Origin: CAZAYY01 sp964489525 | GTDB lineage: Bacteria; Chloroflexota; Anaerolineae; Anaerolineales; JABWBV01 | Length of the DNA: 64,000 nt | NCBI GenBank assembly: GCA_964489525.1 | Contig: CAZAYY010000020.1 | Location: 1-64,000 of the forward strand | Direction of reading: 5' to 3' | In this document: one piece after another, positions 42,052 to 50,109 of the stretch | Layout: the number at the start of each line of letters is the position of its first letter | Position numbering within the stretch: position 1 is the first letter of the stretch | Notes under the pieces: generated by a model | The model's database searches: none | What the model was told of the DNA's origin: nothing | Seen by the model: only the letters and a program-made list of their open reading frames with translations | Position numbers and translations under genes: made by a program

Positions 42052-42817
42052 CACTTTTTTCCACGGGCAGGATGTCAAAAACCTTCCCGAAAATGGGAAT
42101 CAGGCGGGAAGCAGCGGTATACAGATCTGGCGGTGAGGGGAGCAGCTCGGCCATACTGATGGCGGGGGTGTCTTTCAGCCCACAGCCAACAATGCCGTCC
42201 CAATAGTCCATTTCAGGGTGAACATTGATGGCAAAGCCGTGGCGCGTTACACCCCGTGCATCCACCTTTATGCCAATGGAGGCGATTTTTGCAGGTGTGG
42301 TGCGGGCGGCGGGTGGGCAGTGGGCACAGCGCGAGGCCACATCCGGCTGCACCCACACCCCGGTCAGCCCGGCAAGCTGGCCGCTGATGATGCCAAAGCT
42401 GGCCAGGGTCCGAATGATGACTTCTTCGAGTTTGCGAATGTAGCCGACATAATCGGCCTGGGGCAGGTGGGTTTCGCTCGCTGCGGGGTTGGTTTGCCAA
42501 CCCAATGGGGCGAGGGGCAGGAGTGGATAGCCCACCAACTGCCCGGGCCCGTGGTAGGTGACATCCCCGCCCCGGTCTACCCAGTGGATTTCGATTTGTT
42601 TTTCAACCAGGGTATCAGGCTGCCAGAGCAAATGTTCGGCCTGGCCTTTGCGCCCAAAGGTATAGGTGTGGGGGTGTTCAAGCAGCAGCAGGGTAGGTGG
42701 GCGCTGGCCGTTGGCAATTTCGGCTGCCATGCGGTTTTGCAGCTCCCAGGCTTCCAGGTAGGGAATTTTTCCCAGGAAGTGTACTTCACAGTGGGCATGG
42801 AGGGCGCTTATGGACAT
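42041..42817 (-). CDS. lipB: Octanoyl-[ACP]:protein N-octanoyltransferase LipB
   Basis: LipB moves an octanoyl group from ACP to lipoyl domains. The start at 42817 (MSISALHAHCEVHFLGKI) gives 258 residues. It has HTYTFGRKGQ, the motif RGGDVTYHGPGQLVGYPLLPL, the catalytic Lys in KIASIGIKVDARGVTRHGFAINV and the acyl-accepting Cys in GIVGCGLKD, all as in LipB. The gene overlaps the PLD-like gene (10 bases upstream) and the LRR gene (11 bases downstream), an unusual operon for LipB. No lipA is in the window. Confidence 0.93.
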   Translation of the reverse strand: MSISALHAHCEVHFLGKIPYLEAWELQNRMAAEIANGQRPPTLLLLEHPHTYTFGRKGQAEHLLWQPDTLVEKQIEIHWVDRGGDVTYHGPGQLVGYPLLPLAPLGWQTNPAASETHLPQADYVGYIRKLEEVIIRTLASFGIISGQLAGLTGVWVQPDVASRCAHCPPAARTTPAKIASIGIKVDARGVTRHGFAINVHPEMDYWDGIVGCGLKDTPAISMAELLPSPPDLYTAASRLIPIFGKVFDILPVEKSDGT

Positions 42818-43956
42818 TTCACCACGTCCGGGTCGGGGTCGGTGGCTTCTGTCCAAAGCCGGTTAAACTCGGCCAGGTACAGCTGCGCAATCTGGGGGTT
42901 TGCAATCAACAAGGCATTTTCATCGTTTACACTGGTTGCGTTTTGGGTGAAATTAAATGACCCTGTGATGACAAACTGTTCGTCCACCACAATGACTTTA
43001 TGGTGCATGGTGCCAGGGTTGCCGTCCTGGCGGACGGATGCCCCGGCGCAGTGCAAAAAAGGCAGTTCGCTGTAATCGGTTTCGCTGGCGCGCCGCTCGA
43101 AAATGCCCGATACTTTAACGCCTTGCCCGATGCGTTCCATCATAGCCTGCCCGAGTGGATCATCGGTGAAGGAAAAAGCCATGAAGGTGATGGAGCTTTC
43201 CGCCCCCTCAACCAGGGGCAGCAGCCAGGCGCGCACATCATCTTCGGGGGCAAACAGGGCCTGGATAGGGGTGCCATCAATGGTGAGGTATTGGTTTCCA
43301 ACCTGGGAGGGGGATCCAGGCCCAAACTGGCCTGCCCACATTTCGTTAAATTCAGCGGTATAGATGGCGGCCAGTTCCGGGGAATTGAAGACAATCAGAT
43401 TGTTGTTGTTGCGGAACAGGTCGTTTTGAGTGAAGTTGAGCGAACCGGTCCAGGTGGTTTTGCTGTCCACAATCATAAATTTATTGTGCATCAGGCCGCT
43501 GCGCCCATCATCTTTGACAGGGATGCCTGCGCCCACCAACATGGCGAAATATCCCCGGCCTGGTTGGCCATCGGCTTCCAGTCCGTCTTCGTCGTCCGTG
43601 ATCCAGCGAATGGCCACACCCCGGCGGTGTGCGGCCAGCAGCGCTTCGGCCATGGGGGCCAGGTTGAACTCGTAGCCTGCGATGTCTATGGAAACAACAG
43701 CCTGGTTAATCGCTTCTTCTAAAAAGCTGCCCAGGCTTTGGTTCCATTGGGTTGGGCTGCTGATGGATTCAGGGTCGGTAAAGTATACCTGCCAGGGGTT
43801 ATTGGCCGCAGGTTGTGGGTTGGTTTCAGGTTGGGGGGTGCTTGAGACCACGCCAAAAGGGTCGAGGCCGGAAATGAGCAGCATGAGGGAGGCCAGGACG
43901 AAAGTCATGGCCAGGGTGATTTGAATGAACGGGTTGGTTTTACGGCGCTGGTTCAT
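42808..43956 (-). CDS. Phospholipase D-like protein, membrane anchored
   Basis: The protein of about 382 residues starts at 43956. It has an N-terminal hydrophobic anchor (PFIQITLAMTFVLASLMLLI) and two complete HKD motifs, HNKFMIVDSKTTWTGSLNF and HHKVIVVDEQFVITGSFNF. Two HKD motifs form one active site in the PLD superfamily, which includes phosphodiesterases, nucleases and lipid synthases. The protein should face outside the cell. The substrate is unknown. It overlaps the hypothetical gene upstream by 17 bases and lipB by 10. Confidence 0.85.
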   Translation of the reverse strand: MNQRRKTNPFIQITLAMTFVLASLMLLISGLDPFGVVSSTPQPETNPQPAANNPWQVYFTDPESISSPTQWNQSLGSFLEEAINQAVVSIDIAGYEFNLAPMAEALLAAHRRGVAIRWITDDEDGLEADGQPGRGYFAMLVGAGIPVKDDGRSGLMHNKFMIVDSKTTWTGSLNFTQNDLFRNNNNLIVFNSPELAAIYTAEFNEMWAGQFGPGSPSQVGNQYLTIDGTPIQALFAPEDDVRAWLLPLVEGAESSITFMAFSFTDDPLGQAMMERIGQGVKVSGIFERRASETDYSELPFLHCAGASVRQDGNPGTMHHKVIVVDEQFVITGSFNFTQNATSVNDENALLIANPQIAQLYLAEFNRLWTEATDPDPDVVKCP

Positions 43957-44416
43957 CGGGCGGTTGGTTGGGTGGTGTTGGCGCTGGCGGGTAGAGGATG
44001 CGTCGGATAAATTCTGCGGGGGGGGCTGCCAGGTGCGTTTCCAGGAAGCGCTGGCGGGCTTCTGGCCCCAGGGCATGGGCTGGCGTGCCGGATATTTCTT
44101 GCAGCAAGCCGGCCAGGGTATCCAGAGCCTGGGCGTTTTCAGCGGGGGTTTGGTAGCCCCGGTTGGCTGTCCAAAGGTTTACCTGGCGCACAAAGCGCCG
44201 CAGGGCTTTCATTCGGGGATGGATGATGGCTTCGAATTTTTCATTGTCCAGGTCGAAGGCTTGTTCGAGTCCATCGGCATAGATTGTTTGAACCTGTTCG
44301 ATTGCCCAATTAAGCAGTACCTGCGCAGCGTTGTCGTCCAGGTCAGCGGTCAGGCTTTCATTGCCCAGAAGGTTTTCAATTGCGGCACTAAGCTGTTTTG
44401 CGTAATGGTGTACCAT
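43940..44416 (-). CDS. Hypothetical helical protein
   Basis: The protein of about 158 residues (start chosen at 44416, MVHHYAKQLSAAIENLL) is rich in Ala, Leu and charged residues and looks helical. It has no signal peptide and ends in a Pro-rich tail. Starts at 44449 and 44455 are also possible, but those would lie inside a hairpin. It overlaps the start of the PLD-like gene. I recognise no family. Confidence 0.45.
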   Translation of the reverse strand: MVHHYAKQLSAAIENLLGNESLTADLDDNAAQVLLNWAIEQVQTIYADGLEQAFDLDNEKFEAIIHPRMKALRRFVRQVNLWTANRGYQTPAENAQALDTLAGLLQEISGTPAHALGPEARQRFLETHLAAPPAEFIRRILYPPAPTPPNQPPDEPAP

Positions 44417-44420
44417 GGTC

Positions 44421-44469
44421 GGTATGTGATATGGGGATGGATTTTTCATCCACAATCATATCACATACC
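44421..44469 (-). promoter_or_regulatory. Strong inverted repeat between htrA and the hypothetical gene
   Basis: GGTATGTGATATG (44421-44433) pairs perfectly with CATATCACATACC (44457-44469). The loop can form a further stem, GGATG/CATCC (44435-44439 with 44447-44451). Read from the minus strand no T-run follows, so it is not a clear terminator of htrA. An operator, an RNA-processing site or an attenuator is possible. Confidence 0.5.
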
Positions 44470-44485
44470 GCCAGGAACTTCGTTT

Positions 44486-45646
44486 TTATGGGCGTACGCC
44501 CACGGTGAGGTCGAGGGTTAATTCGCGGTTGTTGCGAAGCAAGGTCAGTTCAATGGTGTCGCCTGGGCTTTTGTTGACAATCAGGTAATTGAGCAGGTCG
44601 GCAAACACCATCACTTCACGTCCATCAATTTTTGTAATTAAATCGCCCACCTGCAAACCAGCCTGGTCGGCTGGGCCGCTGCTCACCACGTTGGTGACAT
44701 AGGCTCCGGTGGCCTGGGGCAGGTTGAACTGCTCCTGGATGAGTAGGTTCAATTCCGGAAAAGCGGAAATGCCGAGGTAGGGATACTGGTAAGCGCCGTT
44801 TTCAATAATGCCATTTACCACCCGCCGAACCACGTTAACGGAGATGGCAAAGCCAATGCCAGAGTTGGTGGGTTCGCCTTCGGAGGTGAAATTTGTGGTG
44901 CGAATGGCCCGGTTGACACCAATCACTTCGCCGTTCAGGTTGAGCAGGGGGCCGCCGGAGTTGCCGGGGTTGATGGCGGCATCGGTTTGAATCATGTCCC
45001 CTGCGGAAAAAGTGCCCCCGCCTGGGGCTGTGTTCATCGAGTCTAGAACCCGTCCTTTGGCGGAAACGATGCCAATCGTCATGGTGCCGCTCAGCCCAAA
45101 GGGGTTGCCAATGGCCACCACCATATCACCGACCTGGATCGCGTCTGAATCGCCCAGGGGAAGTGGACTGAGCTGGCTTTCGGGGGCATCTGCTTTAATG
45201 ACCGCCAGGTCGGAATTGAGGTCATACCCAACCACAGTTCCACGGGATTTGTAGCCGTTGGCAAAACTGAGTTCAAGCTGGTCCACCCCTTCAATGACGT
45301 GGTAGTTGGTGACGATGTGACCCTGGTTGTCAATCACAAACCCGGAGCCCAACCCGCTGGCGCCTTCGGCTGTGAGAATGCGGATGGAGACAACACCGGG
45401 GTTCACCACCTGGTAAAGCTGGGTCAGTGTGGCGGGGTTAACAAAGCCAGCGGCCGGGCCGTTCGATTGGACGGGCGGCGTGGTGGGTTGGGGAAGGGGT
45501 GTGGGAAGCTGCACTGCGGGTTGGGAGGGGGCCGAGGGCAGCCCAACGGACCCGCCACCCATTACCGCCTGGCAGGCCAGGCTGCTGCTCACCAGAGCAG
45601 CGATTGCAAGAAACAACGAAAATTTTCGGCTCAATCGGATGTTCAT
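44486..45646 (-). CDS. HtrA/DegP-family serine protease with PDZ domain
   Basis: The 386-residue protein has an N-terminal signal or anchor (FLAIAALVSSSLAC; Cys25 could be lipidated, although the -3 residue is not typical). The catalytic triad is visible: His in TNYHVIEG, Asp in SDLAVIK and Ser in NPGNSGGPLLN. A PDZ domain follows (GAYVTNVVSSGPADQAGLQVGDLI). Such proteases degrade misfolded envelope proteins. It is divergent from the sensor-kinase pair, 212 bases away. Confidence 0.93.
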   Translation of the reverse strand: MNIRLSRKFSLFLAIAALVSSSLACQAVMGGGSVGLPSAPSQPAVQLPTPLPQPTTPPVQSNGPAAGFVNPATLTQLYQVVNPGVVSIRILTAEGASGLGSGFVIDNQGHIVTNYHVIEGVDQLELSFANGYKSRGTVVGYDLNSDLAVIKADAPESQLSPLPLGDSDAIQVGDMVVAIGNPFGLSGTMTIGIVSAKGRVLDSMNTAPGGGTFSAGDMIQTDAAINPGNSGGPLLNLNGEVIGVNRAIRTTNFTSEGEPTNSGIGFAISVNVVRRVVNGIIENGAYQYPYLGISAFPELNLLIQEQFNLPQATGAYVTNVVSSGPADQAGLQVGDLITKIDGREVMVFADLLNYLIVNKSPGDTIELTLLRNNRELTLDLTVGVRP

Positions 45647-45857
45647 CTGGTTCCTTCTAAATATAATGCCTTGATCACGATTAACAGATAATCCCCGAAG
45701 CCCTGCTGCATTTAACGCTTTTTGCGACTGTGGGGTGGGGAGGAAAAGATTAAAAGGATTGTATGTCGTCTGGTCTTGAAAATCAAGTTTTAAAGGCGTT
45801 AATCTAATCCAATTCTAACCCCCAAAAAATGATTTATTCGTGCTATCATTAACCCCG

Positions 45858-47525
45858 ATGGCACAGCCGCGCGTAAACGAAAGAATATTGATTGTTGAAA
45901 GTGATCCGGTAATCCGCGATTTGCTGGCTCGCCAGGCATTAGCGCCTCTGGGATACCAGGTGAAAATTGCGCCAACGGCCAGCGCTGCCATTCAACTTTC
46001 CCTGACTTTTGCGCCAGATTTAATTATTGCTAACCTGCGCCTGCCTGATTTGAGCGCTAAAGATTTGTTGGTGGCGCTTAATTCTCAGGGTGTTGAAATT
46101 CCCATTATCCTGGTTGCAAATAAAGGCATGGAAAATGATGTCATCCAGGCATTTCGCCTGGGTGCAACCGATTACCTGGCCTGGCCTGTGCGCGACACAG
46201 AGGTTGTTTCGGCCGTGGAACGGGCGCTGAAGACCATTCGAGCCCGGCGGGAGCGCGAAGAACTTGAAAAACAGGTCAAGCAAACCAACGCAGAACTGCA
46301 GCGGCGGGTGCGAGAATTGACCACAATTTTCTCCCTGGGGAAGGCGGTGACTTCCATCACCGACCAACATGCGCTTCTAAACAAAATTATGGACGACGCC
46401 ATTTTTGTCAGTGAAGCAGAGCGCGGTTGGTTGTTATTAAAAGATGAGAAACTGCGCACTTATGTGCTGCGAACGTATAAGAATATGCCCCAAACCGTGG
46501 TTACGCAGCTAAACCAACCGTTTGACGATGGCATCAGCCAGTTGGTTGCAATGTCGGGCGAGGTGCTTTCGATTCATGGCAGTGCCCTGCAGCGATTTAA
46601 AATTGCCCAGTGGGGGCAGGCAGCCATGGTCATTCCGATCAAAGCCAAAAAAGAAGTGATTGGCCTGCTCACAGTGGTTCGCAAGGACGCCCGTCCGTTC
46701 GACAAGGGCGCCCAAAACTTATTGGAAGCGATTGCCGATTATGCCTCAATTTCCCTGGTGAATTCGCGTTTATTCCAGGCGTTGGAAGACCGGGCTTCCC
46801 GGTTGGAGAAGGCAGTCCAGGAAGTGCATAAGGCCGAAGACGCAAAGGCTGAGCTTTTTAGCCATGTGCGCCAGGCGCTGCAGGCTCCGCTCACGGAATC
46901 AAACCTGGCCCTGACCAGCCTGGCAAGCCAGCAGCCGCGCTTAAAGCTCAGCCGGGAACAAACCGACCTGTTCAACCGGGCTGCAGCGGGTGTTCAACGT
47001 TCGCTGGAAATTGCCGGTGCAATGTCTGTGCTGCATGATGCCGCAGCGCCAAAAGAGCAAACCATTGTCGATTTAAATACCCTTGCACGCCAGGCTATTG
47101 CCAACCAGCAGCAAGCCGCCCAACGGTCCGGTTTGGCCCTGATGGCTGAGCTGCCCACCGAGCGCTGTTTTGTCCAGGTAGATTCCAACCAGGTTCTGGC
47201 CGTTTTCGCGTATCTCATCCAAAACAGCATTAAGTTCAGCACCTCTGGCGGGCAAATCACCATCCGGGTGGATACCTCTGAACCCCAGGCGGTTAAGGTG
47301 GAAGTACGTGACCAGGGTGTGGGGATCCAGAAAAAAGACTTACCAAATATTTTTGACCGTTTTTTCCAGGCTGATGACCCTAATATTCAAAAGGCAGGGG
47401 GTGTGGGTATTGGGCTGGCGGTGGTTAAAGAGGTGGTTACGGCTCATAATGGGCAGGTTTGGGCCGAGAGCCAGCCAGGTAAAGGCACCACCATTGGGTT
47501 TTCCCTGCCAAGAGTAGCTGTGTAA
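45858..47525 (+). CDS. REC-GAF-histidine kinase-like protein with lost phospho-acceptors (pseudokinase)
   Basis: The protein of about 555 residues has an N-terminal receiver-like domain, then a GAF-type domain (residues about 150-320), a HisKA-like helix pair and an HATPase domain. In the receiver, the acceptor Asp is replaced by Asn59 (IIANLRLPD). In the HisKA-like region, Gln339 (RQALQAPL) stands where His is expected in the SHELRTPL pattern; a His is three residues upstream. The ATPase boxes remain: LIQNSIKFS, DQGVGI and GGVGIGLAVVKE. So it may bind ATP without being a normal kinase. It precedes a kinase gene by two bases. Confidence 0.8.
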   Translation: MAQPRVNERILIVESDPVIRDLLARQALAPLGYQVKIAPTASAAIQLSLTFAPDLIIANLRLPDLSAKDLLVALNSQGVEIPIILVANKGMENDVIQAFRLGATDYLAWPVRDTEVVSAVERALKTIRARREREELEKQVKQTNAELQRRVRELTTIFSLGKAVTSITDQHALLNKIMDDAIFVSEAERGWLLLKDEKLRTYVLRTYKNMPQTVVTQLNQPFDDGISQLVAMSGEVLSIHGSALQRFKIAQWGQAAMVIPIKAKKEVIGLLTVVRKDARPFDKGAQNLLEAIADYASISLVNSRLFQALEDRASRLEKAVQEVHKAEDAKAELFSHVRQALQAPLTESNLALTSLASQQPRLKLSREQTDLFNRAAAGVQRSLEIAGAMSVLHDAAAPKEQTIVDLNTLARQAIANQQQAAQRSGLALMAELPTERCFVQVDSNQVLAVFAYLIQNSIKFSTSGGQITIRVDTSEPQAVKVEVRDQGVGIQKKDLPNIFDRFFQADDPNIQKAGGVGIGLAVVKEVVTAHNGQVWAESQPGKGTTIGFSLPRVAV

Positions 47526-47527
47526 CT

Positions 47528-49474
47528 ATGGCTGGTGACTCGCTTTTTTTTGTTTCTACTTCAAAAACCACGGTTAATTACTTGAACCGCAACGTGTTTG
47601 GGCCGGCGGGGTACGTGGTTCGGCATTTCACGGATTGGACTGCTGCCCACTCGGCCGCTGAGGAAAGCCCACCGGGTGTTTTTCTGATTTCGGACGTTTT
47701 GCCTGATGTGTCTTGTTTCGATGTGGTTCAAATATTGAGCAAGGCTTTTCCTGCGGTTCCCGTGGTGCTCTTTGCCCCCGAACAAAAAGACCCGGCTTTG
47801 CTGCGCCGGGCACTGCGGCATGGCGCAGCGGATTGCATTCTTTCGCCCATCCAACCCGAAGAAGTGCTGCATACCCTTGAGGCCTGCATGCGCAACCGCC
47901 AGACATGGGTGGAAGGGTTGAAAATACAGCCCGAAAACGACACAGACCTGGCAAGCCGACTGGGTCGCCGGGTGGATGAGCTGGAGAAAATTCTGATTAT
48001 TGGCCAGTCTTTGACCGGACAGCTATCCCTGGACGCAGTCCTTACCCAGGTGGTGCGCACCGCGGTGCAGCTGACGAACGCGGAAGAGGGCAGCCTGATG
48101 TTGTTTGATGAGGCCACTCAAGAGCTGTACATCCGGGCGGCGTATAACCTCTCCGACGATTTTGTGAAAACGTTTCGCCTGGCGGCCAAAGATACATTGG
48201 CTGGCAAGGTGATCGCAACGGCTGAGCCGGTGATTTTTGGCCGGCAAACGCCGGAAAAAATCAAAACCCATTACCTTGTCCATTCCCTGATTTATGTCCC
48301 CCTGCTTTTTCACGGGCGGGTTACCGGGGTTTTGGGGGTGGACAACCGAAAACTGCTGGTGCATTTTGAAGATCGCCATGTGGAACAGCTGGCTACGCTG
48401 GCTGGTTTTGCTGCAATTGCGATTGAGAACGCCAGTTTGTATGAAAAACTTGCCGCTGAGCGCAATGACTTAGAAACCATTCTGGCTCGAGTGGCCGATG
48501 GTGTGTTGGTGGTAGATGCTGAGGGGAAATTGGTTTTCGCCAATCGCCCTGCCCATGCCGTTTTCCACGACCCGGTTGGCTCTTACACCGGGCGCTCTGC
48601 CCAGGAGGTGATTAACCAGGCCGGGCTGCTGCAGGTGATTCAGAAGCTGCTGGCTGGTGAGGCGATTCCTTCCCGGTTTGAGTTCATGAGTTCGGACGCG
48701 CTCCACTTTGTGGCCCAGTTTGCGCAAATTTCTGGCCTGGGGCTGATTGTCACCATGCAAGATGTTACCCACTTTAAAGACCTGGACCGGATCAAGACGG
48801 AGTTCATCCACACGGTATCACACGACTTGCGCTCTCCCCTGACGGCGATTATGGGCTATGTGGAGTTAATTGGCCGGGCCGGGCAGGTTAACGACCTTCA
48901 AAAAGAGTACATTCGCCGGGTGCATACCAGTGTGCGCAATATCACCAGCCTGATCAACGATCTGTTGGAACTGGGCCGAATTGAATCGGGGGTTTCCCAA
49001 CAGATTACCTCGCTGCCAGTTCCGGTGGTTTTGGGTATGGTTTTGGACGAGCTGCAGCCAATGCTTGAAGAAAAAGAACACACGGTAGCCACCCAAACCA
49101 CCGACCAGGATATCCAGGTGCAGGGGGATGCCAGCCGCCTGCGTCAGATGCTCTTCCATTTGTTGGATAATGCCATCAAATACACCCCCAATGGCGGCCA
49201 AATTACGTTTTCCCTTTCTAAAGAATCCGGGCAGGCCGTAGTACAGATCAAAGACAACGGCATCGGAATTCCACCGGGTGACCAACCCTACATTTTTAAC
49301 AAACTGTACCGGGGTTCGAATGTGCCTGCGAATGTGCCTGGTTCGGGCCTGGGGTTGGCCATTGTAAAGGCCATCGTCGAGATGCACGATGGCCGGTTTT
49401 GGTTTGAATCTACCCTTAACCAGGGTTCTACGTTTACCGTTTTACTTCCCCTGGCAAAATCGCCAGAAGATTAA
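47528..49474 (+). CDS. Sensor histidine kinase with REC-like, GAF and PAS domains
   Basis: The 648-residue protein has an N-terminal receiver-like domain in which Ser55 replaces the expected Asp (LISDVLPD; Asp56 is one residue off). Next are GAF (LDAVLTQVVRTAVQLTNAEEG) and PAS (DGVLVVDAEGKLVFANRPA) domains. The kinase core is intact: His432 in HTVSHDLRSPLTAIMGY, LLDNAIKYTPNGG, DNGIGI and GSGLGLAIVKAI. It should autophosphorylate and is the active member of the pair with the upstream pseudokinase. No response regulator with a DNA-binding domain is adjacent. Confidence 0.88.
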   Translation: MAGDSLFFVSTSKTTVNYLNRNVFGPAGYVVRHFTDWTAAHSAAEESPPGVFLISDVLPDVSCFDVVQILSKAFPAVPVVLFAPEQKDPALLRRALRHGAADCILSPIQPEEVLHTLEACMRNRQTWVEGLKIQPENDTDLASRLGRRVDELEKILIIGQSLTGQLSLDAVLTQVVRTAVQLTNAEEGSLMLFDEATQELYIRAAYNLSDDFVKTFRLAAKDTLAGKVIATAEPVIFGRQTPEKIKTHYLVHSLIYVPLLFHGRVTGVLGVDNRKLLVHFEDRHVEQLATLAGFAAIAIENASLYEKLAAERNDLETILARVADGVLVVDAEGKLVFANRPAHAVFHDPVGSYTGRSAQEVINQAGLLQVIQKLLAGEAIPSRFEFMSSDALHFVAQFAQISGLGLIVTMQDVTHFKDLDRIKTEFIHTVSHDLRSPLTAIMGYVELIGRAGQVNDLQKEYIRRVHTSVRNITSLINDLLELGRIESGVSQQITSLPVPVVLGMVLDELQPMLEEKEHTVATQTTDQDIQVQGDASRLRQMLFHLLDNAIKYTPNGGQITFSLSKESGQAVVQIKDNGIGIPPGDQPYIFNKLYRGSNVPANVPGSGLGLAIVKAIVEMHDGRFWFESTLNQGSTFTVLLPLAKSPED

Positions 49475-50106
49475 TAAAGACCGCGTTGAAATCCTTTTTG
49501 CTCGCCGGTTGGGCGGGCGGCCTGCCTGTAATTTCCCAAAAAACTGTCTAACTCTGTGCTGACGGACATCCAGTCCGGAACAACAATGATGAAGCCGCTT
49601 TGCTGCGGGTAAAACATTTGGGGCGGCAGGAAGAGCTTCAAGATGCTCAGCGGCATTGGATAGCGGTTGAGGGTGATCACCAGCACCGTAAGCGGATAAA
49701 AAGGCTCCAAGACATCGCGGGTGGCGCCGCTAACCGCCTCGGGCGGAAACAGTTTGATAAAGTCCATTGGGCGCATATCCACAACCCGCCTGTAAGAGGT
49801 TTTCAACCGGAAAATGGGGGTTGAAATCAGGAAGTAGGAAGGATATGCCCGAATATAGGCCATTTTCCGGCCAAAAAACGTATAGGCGGAGAAAAACAGG
49901 GAAAAGATGCCGCAGCCAAGAATAATCCCATCGCGGGGCGGGTAGAGGTCACGCACAATTCCATCTCCGGCAAACCACCAGAGGGCGATGAGCTGCAGCC
50001 CTAACAGCAAGGATGGAATCCAGAAGCGGCCCATCACTCGTTCGTACATCAGCAGTGGGAAACGCTTGCCCGATTTTTTTTGCTTAGGTGGTTTCAGGGA
50101 TTTCAT
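49471..50106 (-). CDS. Membrane protein with PH-like domain, unknown function
   Basis: The 211-residue protein has a basic N-terminus, two hydrophobic segments (FWIPSLLLGLQLIALWWFAG and GIILGCGIFSLFFSAYTFF) and a beta-rich C-terminal part (AYIRAYPSYFLISTPIFRLKTSYRRVVDM) like bacterial PH domains. It lies 3 bases after the UvrD gene on the same strand and overlaps the convergent kinase stop by 4 bases. No function can be assigned. Confidence 0.6.
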   Translation of the reverse strand: MKSLKPPKQKKSGKRFPLLMYERVMGRFWIPSLLLGLQLIALWWFAGDGIVRDLYPPRDGIILGCGIFSLFFSAYTFFGRKMAYIRAYPSYFLISTPIFRLKTSYRRVVDMRPMDFIKLFPPEAVSGATRDVLEPFYPLTVLVITLNRYPMPLSILKLFLPPQMFYPQQSGFIIVVPDWMSVSTELDSFLGNYRQAARPTGEQKGFQRGLY

Positions 50107-50109
50107 GCG

